Part shown: positions 26,930 to 35,710 of the stretch, piece by piece
Position numbering within the stretch: position 1 is the stretch's first letter
Layout of the letters: each line of letters starts with the position of its first letter
Origin: Paenibacillus profundus
GTDB lineage: Bacteria; Bacillota; Bacilli; Paenibacillales; Paenibacillaceae
DNA length: 64,000 nt
Direction of reading: 5' to 3'
Assembly: GCF_021369635.1 (NCBI RefSeq)
Contig: NZ_JAJNBZ010000010.1
Span: forward strand, 62,001 to 126,000
Made by a program: the position numbers and the translations under genes
Notes under the pieces: generated by a model
Seen by the model: the letters and a program-made list of their open reading frames with translations, nothing else
Told to the model about the DNA's origin: nothing
The model's database searches: none

Positions 26930-27826
26930 TTGGTTAAGGATGGTTTTGGCGACAGAGTGATGTCTTTCCTCATTCACGTCTGCTTGTTGGTATTGGGCTT
27001 TGTTACGTTTTATCCATTCTGGAATGCGGCGGTTATTTCGTTTAACAGCGGCACGGATACGCTCTTGGGCGGAGTTACCTTTTGGCCTCGTGATCTGACG
27101 GTAGACAATTATACAATTGTATTTCGGGATGCCCGCTTGCTGAATGGGTTTCTAATATCGGTAATCAGAACGCTTATCGGCACCGTTTTGGCGATATTGG
27201 CAACGGCGATCTTTGCCTACGGGATGACGAAGAGGGAGCTGATCGGGAAAAAGCTGTACATGATTATGGGCATTATTACGATGTATTTCGGGGGCGGACT
27301 CATTCCATCCTTTTTATTAATCCGGGAGTTGGGTCTGATGAACACGTTCTGGGTCATGATTATTCCCGGACTGATTAGCGTATATAACATGATTATTTTC
27401 CGGACATTCTTTATGGGTCTTCCCAACGGATTAGAGGAGTCGGCGAAGATAGACGGATGTACGAACTGGGGCGTCTTATTCCGCATCGTGCTGCCGCTAT
27501 CCGGTCCCGTGCTGGCTACGTTATCGCTGTTCACGGCCATATACCATTGGAACGACTGGTTCACGCCGAGCATTTACATTTCCAATTTGGATTTATTGCC
27601 TATCCAGACGAAGCTGCAGCAGATTTTGAGCTCCAACATTATGAGCGAGCAAATGGCGCAAATGGATTCCGCAGCGAAAGGCCACATGGAACGGATGAAA
27701 ACGATCACGAGCAAGTCGCTCTCCATGGCAACGATGATGGTTGCGACCGTGCCGGTCATCTGCGTGTATCCTTTTGTGCAAAAATATTTTGTCAAGGGAG
27801 TCCTCATCGGATCGTTGAAGGAATAA
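26930..27826 (+). CDS. YtcP/LplC-type carbohydrate ABC transporter permease (importer 2)
   Basis: 298-residue partner permease, a paralog of 1208-2110. The loop LEESAKIDGCTNW and the ending KYFVKGVLIGSLKE are shared. A TTG start after GAAGGA is the only in-frame choice that keeps the family N-terminus (KDGFGDRVMSF). It lies 30 nt after the first permease gene. Confidence 0.92.
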   Translation: MVKDGFGDRVMSFLIHVCLLVLGFVTFYPFWNAAVISFNSGTDTLLGGVTFWPRDLTVDNYTIVFRDARLLNGFLISVIRTLIGTVLAILATAIFAYGMTKRELIGKKLYMIMGIITMYFGGGLIPSFLLIRELGLMNTFWVMIIPGLISVYNMIIFRTFFMGLPNGLEESAKIDGCTNWGVLFRIVLPLSGPVLATLSLFTAIYHWNDWFTPSIYISNLDLLPIQTKLQQILSSNIMSEQMAQMDSAAKGHMERMKTITSKSLSMATMMVATVPVICVYPFVQKYFVKGVLIGSLKE

Positions 27827-27937
27827 CGGTTAAGCGCAGCGCAGATTGCTTTCTATACAGCGCATACCGCTTTGCCGATGCATGTATTTATAAGTGACGG
27901 GATTCATTCTGCAACGAGGGGAAAGGGGATAGGGAAA

Positions 27938-29569
27938 ATGAAGCACGGGAGAACATGGATGGCGTTGAGCCTTGCGTTGGTGATGCTTGCATCGCTGCTA
28001 GCGGCATGCGGCCCTTCGACCCAACAAGAAGCTGCCGGGAACAAACAAGAGGGGGAGCTAATCAATGCGGCAGCGTTTGGAGAGGCGACGATAGCCTTCT
28101 CTTTCTATGGCAACTATGATTGGTATACGATGCCGCCGTGGGGCAAGGACTTGGCCACGAAATGGATTAGAGAGAATAAAAAAGTGGAGATTACCGCGAT
28201 TAGTTCCGGAGGCAATGCCAAACAGAAGCTTAATACGATGATCGCGTCCGACGAATTGCCCGATGTCATTTGGTTGGAGCGTGGTGCCGATGTCGAGCGA
28301 TTGCGAGCAGCCGATCTGCTGGTGCCGTTAGATGAATATTTGGACAAGTATCCGAATTTAAAAAAATGGGCGGGGGAATCAACGCTCAATATGCTGCGCT
28401 CCCCTGACGGGAAAATCTATCAGTTTCCGAACTGGTACACGACGCAGCCAAATGGAAATGCCGGTTATGTCGTGAACAAAAAAATATATATGGAACTCGG
28501 CTCCCCCAAGCTGGAGACAACCGATGATTTATATGCGTATCTAAAAAAGGTGAAGCAGAACTATCCGAACGCAGTGCCGCTCGAAGTCGGATCAGGCGCA
28601 GAAGGAGTGGAAATATTGACGTCCGCCTTTGCGGAAAACCGCCCTTCCCTCTTCAACGTCATGCAAGCCGTGCCGATGGGTGACGAGCTGACATCGATAT
28701 TTACGGATCCCGTGTTTCGCGAGGCGATGGTCTATGCCAGCAGGCTGTTCCGTGAGAGATTAATGTCGCAGGATACGATGTCGCAAACGAGAGATCAACT
28801 GGCAGAGAAAATCGTATCTGGCAGAGTTGCGGTGCTGGCCGGCTCCAGTCCGACCGAATTCGCCTCGAGAGGGGACAATATGCTGAGAGCGGAGGACCCG
28901 GATGACGGCTATATGATGGTATGGCCGCTGCGCAAAGAAGGCTTGGATAAAAACAAAATATATCCGGGCGATTTCAAGCAGCTCGGCTGGAATGTCAGCG
29001 TGATTACGAAAGCGGCGGACAACCCCGAAGCGACATTCGCATTTCTGGATTGGCTGACCGGACCGGAAGGTCAACGGATTATTTTCTGGGGACCTGAGGG
29101 GTTGTATTGGGAGGGGACAGATGCGGACGATGCGCCGATTTTTACAGAGAAGTTCACGACGGACATCGAGAACCGCAACAAACTGATGGACTCCACCATC
29201 AACTTCCAATGGAACGGAAATACGGTATACGTCGATACATCCAAGAGCAAATTTGAACAGACACTGCCGGAGGAGAAGCGGAATTGGGAAACGCGCTGGC
29301 AAACTGAAATAACGTGGAAGACCCAATATAATGGAACCGAATTTGTCAATTTGGACCCGCCGGGAGACACGGAGGAAGGCATTGCCGCGCAAAGCATAGC
29401 GGATATTTATTCCGAAACGAGGGCGAAGATCCTTCTCAATGCCAAAAGTGACGATGATGTGCTGCGGCTTCTCGATGAGGCCGAGACGAAGGCGCAGCAA
29501 GTCGGTTACGCCAAGCTATTAGCTTATAAAACCGAGAAGTGGCAGGAAAACGTGAAAAAACTAAAATAG
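27938..29569 (+). CDS. extracellular sugar-binding lipoprotein (importer 2)
   Basis: 543-residue lipoprotein. The ATG at 27938 follows a purine-rich AAAGGGGATAGGG and gives a signal with lipobox LAAC at Cys24; an in-frame extension to 27872 is rejected because it would bury the signal. The mature protein carries YGNYDWYTMPPWGKD and IASDELPDVIW, nearly the same as in importer 1. The two binding proteins diverge most around mature residues 180-230, a place to look for altered substrate choice. It completes the second permease-permease-binding protein cassette. Confidence 0.93.
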   Translation: MKHGRTWMALSLALVMLASLLAACGPSTQQEAAGNKQEGELINAAAFGEATIAFSFYGNYDWYTMPPWGKDLATKWIRENKKVEITAISSGGNAKQKLNTMIASDELPDVIWLERGADVERLRAADLLVPLDEYLDKYPNLKKWAGESTLNMLRSPDGKIYQFPNWYTTQPNGNAGYVVNKKIYMELGSPKLETTDDLYAYLKKVKQNYPNAVPLEVGSGAEGVEILTSAFAENRPSLFNVMQAVPMGDELTSIFTDPVFREAMVYASRLFRERLMSQDTMSQTRDQLAEKIVSGRVAVLAGSSPTEFASRGDNMLRAEDPDDGYMMVWPLRKEGLDKNKIYPGDFKQLGWNVSVITKAADNPEATFAFLDWLTGPEGQRIIFWGPEGLYWEGTDADDAPIFTEKFTTDIENRNKLMDSTINFQWNGNTVYVDTSKSKFEQTLPEEKRNWETRWQTEITWKTQYNGTEFVNLDPPGDTEEGIAAQSIADIYSETRAKILLNAKSDDDVLRLLDEAETKAQQVGYAKLLAYKTEKWQENVKKLK

Positions 29570-29594
29570 ACTGATGCGCATGAAAAATGAAAAG

Positions 29595-29641
29595 GCCGCA
29601 GGCTGTTTCAGAGGGATAAAACCTCTGGCGCAGTCTGCGGC
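29595..29641 (-). terminator. terminator of the D-amino-acid operon
   Basis: GCCGCAG and CTG pair with CAG and CTGCGGC, with an inner AGAGG/CCTCT stem. On the minus strand a T-rich TTTTCATTTTT tail follows. It probably also limits readthrough from importer 2. Confidence 0.75.
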
Positions 29642-29678
29642 ATTATTGCGGTTTAATGTGTGTTGAATCTATGTGAAT

Positions 29679-30149
29679 CTATGCTTCTTCTTTTACTTCC
29701 ACAATGATTTCGATTTCGACTGGCGTATGGAACGGCAAGTCGCTCGTGCCAATCGCTGAACGCGCGTGTCTTCCTGCGTCTCCGAACACCTCGATAAGCA
29801 AATCCGAAGCCCCGTTAATGACGTAAGGCTGATCGGCAAATCCCGGTGCGCTGTTGACGAACGCTAGCATCTTCACGACCTTGGCCACTTTATCCAAGGT
29901 GCCAAGCTCATGCTTGATGACAGCCAAGGCGTTAATGATGACTTGGCGCGCGGCGCGTTGGCCTTCTTCAATCGTCAGCTCCGCGCCGACCTTGCCCTCA
30001 TACATGAGCACGCCGTCAATTCGGCAATCCATGCCTGATGTGTACAATAGATTGCCTGTGCGATTGCAAGGAATATAAGAAAATTTCGGTTCCCCTACAG
30101 CTGGCAGCTCGATTCCTAATTGCTGCAGACGTTGTTCGATTTGACCCAT
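29679..30149 (-). CDS. RidA/YjgF-family protein
   Basis: 156-residue member of the Rid family, whose archetype hydrolyses reactive enamines and imines made by PLP enzymes. Family features are NRTGNLLYTSGMD near residue 30, the central GQRAARQVIINALAVIKHELG, and HARSAIGTSDLPFHTPVEIEIIVEV, where the usual catalytic-site Arg is followed by the conserved Ser/Ala. It is longer than archetypal RidA (about 130 residues) and resembles the UK114-like subgroup. Placed last in an operon with a PLP enzyme, it probably clears 2-aminoacrylate-type intermediates. Confidence 0.9.
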   Translation of the reverse strand: MGQIEQRLQQLGIELPAVGEPKFSYIPCNRTGNLLYTSGMDCRIDGVLMYEGKVGAELTIEEGQRAARQVIINALAVIKHELGTLDKVAKVVKMLAFVNSAPGFADQPYVINGASDLLIEVFGDAGRHARSAIGTSDLPFHTPVEIEIIVEVKEEA

Positions 30150-30229
30150 ATTATTCGCTCCTTTAGTAGGTAGTATGTTAAATAAGTAGTTAAAAAAATT
30201 GATTAGTCAATCCATTCCTGATGAAGCGG

Positions 30230-31864
30230 TCAGCAGCAACCGCAAGTATGGTGAAGCTGAAGGCGGCGTTCCGCTTTGAGCATGGAACCGGCGTGTACGG
30301 ACTGAAATTCGCCGTGCCGCAGCGCAAGCTGACCGTTAACGAACACATGCGATATTCCGTTAGGGAACTGGCGCGGTTCTTCGAAGGTGGCCGTATCCTG
30401 CACCGTGTCCGGATTGAAGACGACGAGATCCGCCGCATATCCCGGCACAAGCAGGCCGCGTCGGCCTAGGCGGAAGCGCGCCGCCGGAAAGGCGCTCATC
30501 TTGCGCACCGCATCCTCCACGGTAAGCAGCTTGCGCTCGCGCACATATGTGCCAAGTATGCGCGGGAACGTTCCATAGAGCCGCGGATGAGGCTTGCCGG
30601 TCTCGCAGTGCAGACTGTCAGAAGCGATGAGCGAGCGCGAATAAGCGATGACCTGATCGACGTCGGATTCTGCCATATGGTAATAGACGATGGTGATCTT
30701 GCCTTGCTCTTCCAGCAGCAGTTCAATCATGGCATCGACAGGGTGAATGCCGCGCTTCGCGGCAACATCCGCAATCGATAGCCCTTCGAGCTCTTTGTTG
30801 CGATCTGTCTGCACCGCAGAGATAACGACGCTGTGCCAGCCGGTGGAAGCGACGAGATTGTCCCATGTGTCTTGCTCCTCTGCCAGCTCTTCATGCAGAC
30901 GCTGCCGGATAGCCGGACGCTGTAGCGCTTCCAGCGTGGCAGGCAAGCCGCCTTCCAAGATCCAAGGCGGCAGCACCGTCGTGAGCGTGGTGGAGCCAGC
31001 ATGGTACGGATATACGTCGCATGTGACGTCCATTCCGCGGGCCCGCGCCGCTTCAATGCGCTCGAGCGCATCCAGCACTTGGCCCCAGCTGCGCTTTCCA
31101 GCAGCTTTGAGATGGCTGATGTGCAGAGTCACTCCGGATTGCTCCGCAATCCAGATCACTTCATCAATCGAAGCGAGCAGGTGGCGTCCTTCGCCGCGAA
31201 TATGCGTGGACAGCAGCCCGCCGTATTGGGCGACGACGCGGGACAATTCCGCAATTTCATTTTTGTCCGCGTAACTGCCTGGCGCGTACAGCAAGCCGAT
31301 GGAGAGGCCGATAGCGCCCGCTTCCATTCCTTCGCGCAGAATCGTCTTCATTTCATTCAATTCCGCAGGCGTAGGCGGACGATGATCGAAGCCCATGACG
31401 GCAATTCGGAGCGCGCCGTGCGCTACGTAGGTAGCGAGGTGCTCGGCTGGAGAGCAGCTCTGAACGGCGTCCATATATTCTGCGATGCTGTTCCACGTCC
31501 ACGGCTTGTTCGTTGTCCCAATGACTGGCGTAATGTATTCCCGCAGCAAGTCGCCGCGTGCGGGCACGAACGGTGCAGGCGCCAAGCCGCAATTGCCGAC
31601 AACTTCAGTCGTTACGCCTTGCTGCATTTTAATGTTGCTGTCAGGGTAATCCATAATCATCAGGTCGGAGTGACAATGTCCGTCAATGAATCCAGGAGCG
31701 ATGATGTGCCCTTGCGCATCAATCGTGTCCCGTGCCTCGACATCAATGGAACCCGGAGACGCGACATGGGTAATCTGTCCGTCCTTTACTCCGATTTCGC
31801 CCCAAAACCAAGGGTTGCCGGTACCGTCGGCAACGCGTGTATTCCGAATGATTACATCAAGCAT
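30230..31864 (-). CDS. N-acyl-D-amino-acid deacylase (D-aminoacylase)
   Basis: Amidohydrolase-superfamily enzyme that releases D-amino acids from N-acyl forms. From the chosen ATG, which follows GAAGGAGGAAGG, it has 544 residues. The metal ligands HxH are His63 and His65 in GFIDGHCHSD; VVGNCGLAP near residue 90 holds the family Cys. STHIRGEG, LHISHLKAAG and ASDSLHC continue the metal site. The last 15 residues are unusually Cys/His-rich. A much longer in-frame extension to 32173 overlaps the upstream gene and is an artefact. It is 22 nt downstream of the PLP enzyme gene, supporting a D-amino-acid pathway. Confidence 0.92.
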   Translation of the reverse strand: MLDVIIRNTRVADGTGNPWFWGEIGVKDGQITHVASPGSIDVEARDTIDAQGHIIAPGFIDGHCHSDLMIMDYPDSNIKMQQGVTTEVVGNCGLAPAPFVPARGDLLREYITPVIGTTNKPWTWNSIAEYMDAVQSCSPAEHLATYVAHGALRIAVMGFDHRPPTPAELNEMKTILREGMEAGAIGLSIGLLYAPGSYADKNEIAELSRVVAQYGGLLSTHIRGEGRHLLASIDEVIWIAEQSGVTLHISHLKAAGKRSWGQVLDALERIEAARARGMDVTCDVYPYHAGSTTLTTVLPPWILEGGLPATLEALQRPAIRQRLHEELAEEQDTWDNLVASTGWHSVVISAVQTDRNKELEGLSIADVAAKRGIHPVDAMIELLLEEQGKITIVYYHMAESDVDQVIAYSRSLIASDSLHCETGKPHPRLYGTFPRILGTYVRERKLLTVEDAVRKMSAFPAARFRLGRRGLLVPGYAADLVVFNPDTVQDTATFEEPRQFPNGISHVFVNGQLALRHGEFQSVHAGSMLKAERRLQLHHTCGCC

Positions 31865-31886
31865 GATCCTTCCTCCTTCATTATGT

Positions 31887-33056
31887 TTACCAGCTGTGTC
31901 CGCGTGCTTCGATCGGAACGTGGACCGCACAGTCCGATTGAACAAGCCATGCCTTGTTATATAAATTAAGAGTGCTGCAAATGTGATTAGGAATAATATG
32001 TAAGCGATCGCCGACCTTGAAGGAATGACCGGCCGTAATACGAATCGTGCCATGCTCCTCGGATAATCGCTCCAACACGGCTTCGGGAGCTTCCATAATA
32101 TGACCGAAGCCTTGCAAAAGAAGTGGGGGCGTGTTCGGCTGTACGTCGGTAGCGAATGCTTTGCTGCCGCCATCGACGATAATGATGTCGTCTTGCGGGC
32201 AGCTGACGACGGTAACGGCTACGCAACCGGCGCAGTCATCGAGCATGCATCCGCCGAATTCGACTTGCATGCGGTCTTGAAACACGTATGTGCCCGGACG
32301 GATTTCCGTCACGCCAGGAACGGCAGCCGCATAAGTGCCTGTTGGAGTCGAACCGACGCTGACATCCCGGATGTCATGACCGGCTTCACGCAGCATGTCT
32401 GCGATCCGGACCATGGTCAAGCCTTCATCGCGCCCCGCGCTCTGCACATCGAGCGTACCTTCTCCGTTCAGCAGCGCTCCGCGGAAGGTGAAGATGCCGC
32501 CAAGCTGCAGGTGCGGGCAGTGCGCGATGAATTGAGCTATCGGCATAATGTCGGCTGCACGCGCGCCCGAGCGCTTCAAGCCAGTGTCGATTTCCAGCCG
32601 CACCTCAAGCACAACATCGCACTCCTGCGCGATCTCTTCCAGTATGCCGGCGCCGGCGATGCTGTCGACCCCGACAATAATGCGGGCTCGTGAAGTTAAA
32701 GCGATCGCCCGGCGTACTTTGGAAGGGGTAACGAGCGGATAGGCAATGAAAATATCGAGAATTCCATGCTCCACCATGATCTCCGCTTCTGACACCTTCG
32801 CTGCCGTAATGCCGGAGGCGCCATGATGCAATTGCATTTGCGCAATGCGCGGCATCTTATGTGTCTTCAGATGGGGACGCAGCTGCACTCCATTCTGGGC
32901 TGCCGCTTGAGCCATTGCGGATATATTGCGCTCTGTTCGTTCCAAATCGATGAGCAGAAAAGGAGTCTCGGCTATTGCTAGCTGCGGATGCTGAACGGAT
33001 AGATTCGATAGAGCAGCAACGTTCTCCATTTGTCCGATTTGCAGTTCCTTCGTCAT
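31887..33056 (-). CDS. DSD1/D-threonine-aldolase-like PLP enzyme
   Basis: Fold-type III PLP enzyme of 389 residues related to D-serine dehydratase (DSD1) and D-threonine aldolase. The PLP-binding lysine is in the motif RPHLKTHK (Lys64). Near the C-terminus, HSFKVGDRLHIIPNHICSTL holds the His-x-Cys metal pair typical of this group. ATG at 33056 is spaced about 10 nt from GGAG; a GTG at 33065 is too close. It lies between a YheO-like regulator and a D-aminoacylase, so it likely breaks down a D-hydroxy-amino acid such as D-serine or D-threonine. Which of the two reactions it runs cannot be told here. Confidence 0.9.
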   Translation of the reverse strand: MTKELQIGQMENVAALSNLSVQHPQLAIAETPFLLIDLERTERNISAMAQAAAQNGVQLRPHLKTHKMPRIAQMQLHHGASGITAAKVSEAEIMVEHGILDIFIAYPLVTPSKVRRAIALTSRARIIVGVDSIAGAGILEEIAQECDVVLEVRLEIDTGLKRSGARAADIMPIAQFIAHCPHLQLGGIFTFRGALLNGEGTLDVQSAGRDEGLTMVRIADMLREAGHDIRDVSVGSTPTGTYAAAVPGVTEIRPGTYVFQDRMQVEFGGCMLDDCAGCVAVTVVSCPQDDIIIVDGGSKAFATDVQPNTPPLLLQGFGHIMEAPEAVLERLSEEHGTIRITAGHSFKVGDRLHIIPNHICSTLNLYNKAWLVQSDCAVHVPIEARGHSW

Positions 33057-33071
33057 GAGTTTCACGCTCCG

Positions 33072-33713
33072 TTAGGTAGATTGCTTGGCTTCTTCCAAGT
33101 AGCTATATAACGTATATTTCGATATGCCCAAGTACGTGCAAATTTTCTCCCCGGCTTTTTTGATGAGGAAGGCCCCTTTGTCGTCCAAAAGAACGAGCAG
33201 CTTCATCTTGTCCTCCTTCGTCATCAATGCAACCGGTTTATCGATCTGCGCCTGAGCTTCTTGAATGAGAGTATCCAATAAATCGTTCACATTGGTCACG
33301 AACGATTCCTTCACTTCCGGCTGTAATCCGGCCATGGTGAGTGACTTCAGCGCTTTCTCCGCCATCGTCAGGTCGGTAATATCGTAATTAATGCATAGCG
33401 ACCCGATAATCTGCCCTTCGCGATTGCGCATATACAATGAAGTGGAGCGGAGCAAGCGGCCATCCTTCGTCTGCGTAATATAGTTGATTTTATTGCCGTC
33501 TTGCTGTGTGCCGCGCAACAGCTCTAGGCCAAGATTCGTGCCAGGATCACCGACATGGCGGCCCGTAATGTGACCGTTTTCAATCGCAACGATCGTACGA
33601 TCATACGGCAGCGTCAAATCATGGAGCACAACCTCGCACTGATCGCCGAACTGGGCGGCTATCCCTTTGACAACTGCCTGTAGAAAGGGAAGTTCTTCTT
33701 GTATGGATTCCAT
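33072..33713 (-). CDS. YheO-like PAS/helix-turn-helix regulator
   Basis: 213-residue regulator with an N-terminal YheO-type PAS domain (CEVVLHDLT, GLELLRGTQQDGNKINYITQ, IIGSLCINYDIT) and a C-terminal helix-turn-helix (GISKYTLYSYLEEAK). The family often sits with PLP enzymes and Rid proteins and responds to an amino-acid-like ligand. The ATG at 33713 is 5 nt after GGGAGG; the ORF's upstream TTG is less likely. It is the first gene of the four-gene D-amino-acid operon. Confidence 0.88.
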   Translation of the reverse strand: MESIQEELPFLQAVVKGIAAQFGDQCEVVLHDLTLPYDRTIVAIENGHITGRHVGDPGTNLGLELLRGTQQDGNKINYITQTKDGRLLRSTSLYMRNREGQIIGSLCINYDITDLTMAEKALKSLTMAGLQPEVKESFVTNVNDLLDTLIQEAQAQIDKPVALMTKEDKMKLLVLLDDKGAFLIKKAGEKICTYLGISKYTLYSYLEEAKQST

Positions 33714-33815
33714 TGCATCCTCCCTCAAATTGAAGTGGAGCTGCGGATGGGAGCCATTTCATAATTTCATGCTCCATCGCTCTCCACCTCATCGTATCAT
33801 AATTTTGCCAGCGAT

Positions 33816-33860
33816 CAAACTAAAAGTTTGTTGACCTAACAAAAATTAATGCTGCATAAT
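33816..33860 (+). promoter_or_regulatory. promoter with two overlapping palindromes
   Basis: TTGACC at 33831 and CATAAT at 33855, 18 nt apart, form a likely promoter for the sensor kinase gene. Just upstream is the palindrome CAAACTAAAAGTTTG (33816-33830), and TTTGTT-gacct-AACAAA (33827-33843) covers the -35 box. The region is shared with the divergent YheO-like operon, so either regulator could bind. Confidence 0.55.
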
Positions 33861-33898
33861 GATCGTGACAGAGGAAGAAATAGGAAGGAGGGCTAATT

Positions 33899-35710
33899 GT
33901 GAATTGGATCGCACGTTCGCTGCACCGAAAATTGTTGATTTTGCTGCTGGCCTGCATCATTTTGCCGGTCATGCTGCTCGGCTACGTCTCTTACCGCACC
34001 GCATGGTCGATTACCGAGGAGAAGACGAAGCAGGCGAGCTTGAACACGTTGAGACAGATTAGCGCCATTCTCGAGATGATTGCCCAGGACGTCGAGAATA
34101 TGTCTGTCTTCTTAATCGGACAGCATGATGTTCAGACCTATTTGGCGAAGAAGGAGCGGGCCAGCGCCAACGACTATTTGCGCATGATCGGATTTTTGAC
34201 GAATTTGGCTTTTTCCAAAGACTACATTGCCGACATCCGCATCATTCCGCTCAACGGAAATCCAGAGCTGTCCAACACGACGATTTTGACCTCCTCGCTG
34301 TTCCAGCAAGTTCCGGCCTCGCCTGATTATTGGGAGGAGCATCCGACCTGGTGGTCCCCTCCGATTCCGATCGATACGAGTCTGGGGCGCAAACGCACGG
34401 TGTCGCTTGTCCGGCCAATTCGCAATATGAATACGTTTGAATCGCTTGGCATGCTGTCCATCGGCATCGACGGGGATGCGCTGACCGCCCGGCTGGGCAA
34501 TGCTGTCGTGGAAGGCGGAGGAAGCCTCATTCTTGCAGATAACGAGGGGAACATCGTCGCTTCTGGAGCCGATGATGCGACGGCTGCCGCCTGGCAACCG
34601 CAGCTTGCGTCGCTTGGCGGCGCGATTACGGGCAACGAAGCGCAGTTTTTCGATGTCGGGGAAGGGAGCGGCCGCCATGTGGTCGTGACCATGAAGGTTC
34701 CGCTCGCCCCATGGGATGTGTACGCGATGATCCCGTACCAGACGTTCAGCGAACAGAACCGCTATGTGCTTCAATTGACTGCCGTGACGGTGGGCGTTGC
34801 CCTGCTTGTGATCGTGGCAGCAGTTGCTTATTTCGTCAGACGGGTTACGAAGCCGCTTGTCCGGCTGGCCCGTTCGATCGGATCGGTGCAGCCGGATTCC
34901 CCGTTCCGGCCGCTGCCGCTCACTTCGCAAGACGAAATTGGCTTTGTCGTGCGCAGCTATAATCGGCTAAGCGATAATATCCGCGAATTGACCGAGCAGG
35001 TGAAACGGAATGAAGCGCAAAAAATGGAAGCGGATCTGCAAGCGCTGCAGGCACAAATTCATCCGCATTTTCTATATAACACGCTCTCTTCCGTGCAGTG
35101 GCTCGCATGGATGGATGGAAACGGGAAAATAGCCGAGATGGTAGGGGCGCTGGGTGACTTTTTGCGCTTCAGCCTGAACCGGGGGCTTGAATATTGCACG
35201 ATTGGCCAAGAGGTGGAGCATGTGAAAAATTATATGCATATTCAAGCGATGCGCTATCCGGAACGGTTTCAGTTCCAGATCGTGCTGCCGGTTGAGCTGG
35301 AAGAGGCGCCAATGCTCAAGCTGCTGCTGCAACCGTTAATTGAAAACGCTTTATTGCATGGGGTTCTGAAACCGGGAGCGCATGGAAATAACGGATTTCT
35401 CTATTTGGAAATGTTGATGGCAGATGAGGGGGGAATTCAATTTATTGTTCGGGATAATGGCGCTGGTATGAGTCCAGATGCGGCGGAGAGCCTCAGGCGG
35501 CAGCTGCGGACGGGAGAACGTCGGCCGCCAAGCGGTGATGCAAGCGCCGGCAGCGGTTACGGCCTATTCAATGTCCAGCGCAGATTGCAGCTTCATTATG
35601 GCGAGGGCGCGTCCTTGCACATCGAAAGTATCGCAGGAGAAGGAACGACCGTTACGTTTGCGATTCCGTCGCCAGGCTGCACATACGAGCAAGGAAAGGG
35701 GTCTTATTGA
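33899..35710 (+). CDS. YesM-type sensor histidine kinase
   Basis: 603-residue membrane kinase. Helix 1 lies near residues 10-32 and helix 2 near 288-312, with an extracellular sensing domain between. A HAMP segment (VTKPLVRLARSIG) leads to the His_kinase motif HPHFLYNTLSSVQW, phospho-acceptor His390, then the N-box PLIENALLHG and GSGYGLFNVQRR. The GTG start follows GGAAGGAGGG. Its stop overlaps the start of the response regulator gene by one base, so the two are coupled. It probably controls the CUT1 importer downstream. Confidence 0.93.
   Translation: MNWIARSLHRKLLILLLACIILPVMLLGYVSYRTAWSITEEKTKQASLNTLRQISAILEMIAQDVENMSVFLIGQHDVQTYLAKKERASANDYLRMIGFLTNLAFSKDYIADIRIIPLNGNPELSNTTILTSSLFQQVPASPDYWEEHPTWWSPPIPIDTSLGRKRTVSLVRPIRNMNTFESLGMLSIGIDGDALTARLGNAVVEGGGSLILADNEGNIVASGADDATAAAWQPQLASLGGAITGNEAQFFDVGEGSGRHVVVTMKVPLAPWDVYAMIPYQTFSEQNRYVLQLTAVTVGVALLVIVAAVAYFVRRVTKPLVRLARSIGSVQPDSPFRPLPLTSQDEIGFVVRSYNRLSDNIRELTEQVKRNEAQKMEADLQALQAQIHPHFLYNTLSSVQWLAWMDGNGKIAEMVGALGDFLRFSLNRGLEYCTIGQEVEHVKNYMHIQAMRYPERFQFQIVLPVELEEAPMLKLLLQPLIENALLHGVLKPGAHGNNGFLYLEMLMADEGGIQFIVRDNGAGMSPDAAESLRRQLRTGERRPPSGDASAGSGYGLFNVQRRLQLHYGEGASLHIESIAGEGTTVTFAIPSPGCTYEQGKGSY

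Noticed and set aside
28760-29500. Minus-strand frame of 246 codons opposite the second sugar-binding protein
   Set aside because: Antisense shadow with no start signal or recognisable domain.
31001-31969. Plus-strand frame of 322 codons opposite the D-aminoacylase gene
   Set aside because: It is the antisense shadow of a well-supported enzyme and shows no family motif.
31865-32173. N-terminal extension of the D-aminoacylase frame
   Set aside because: It overlaps the upstream PLP enzyme gene, while an ATG with a strong ribosome site at 31864 starts exactly at the family N-terminus.
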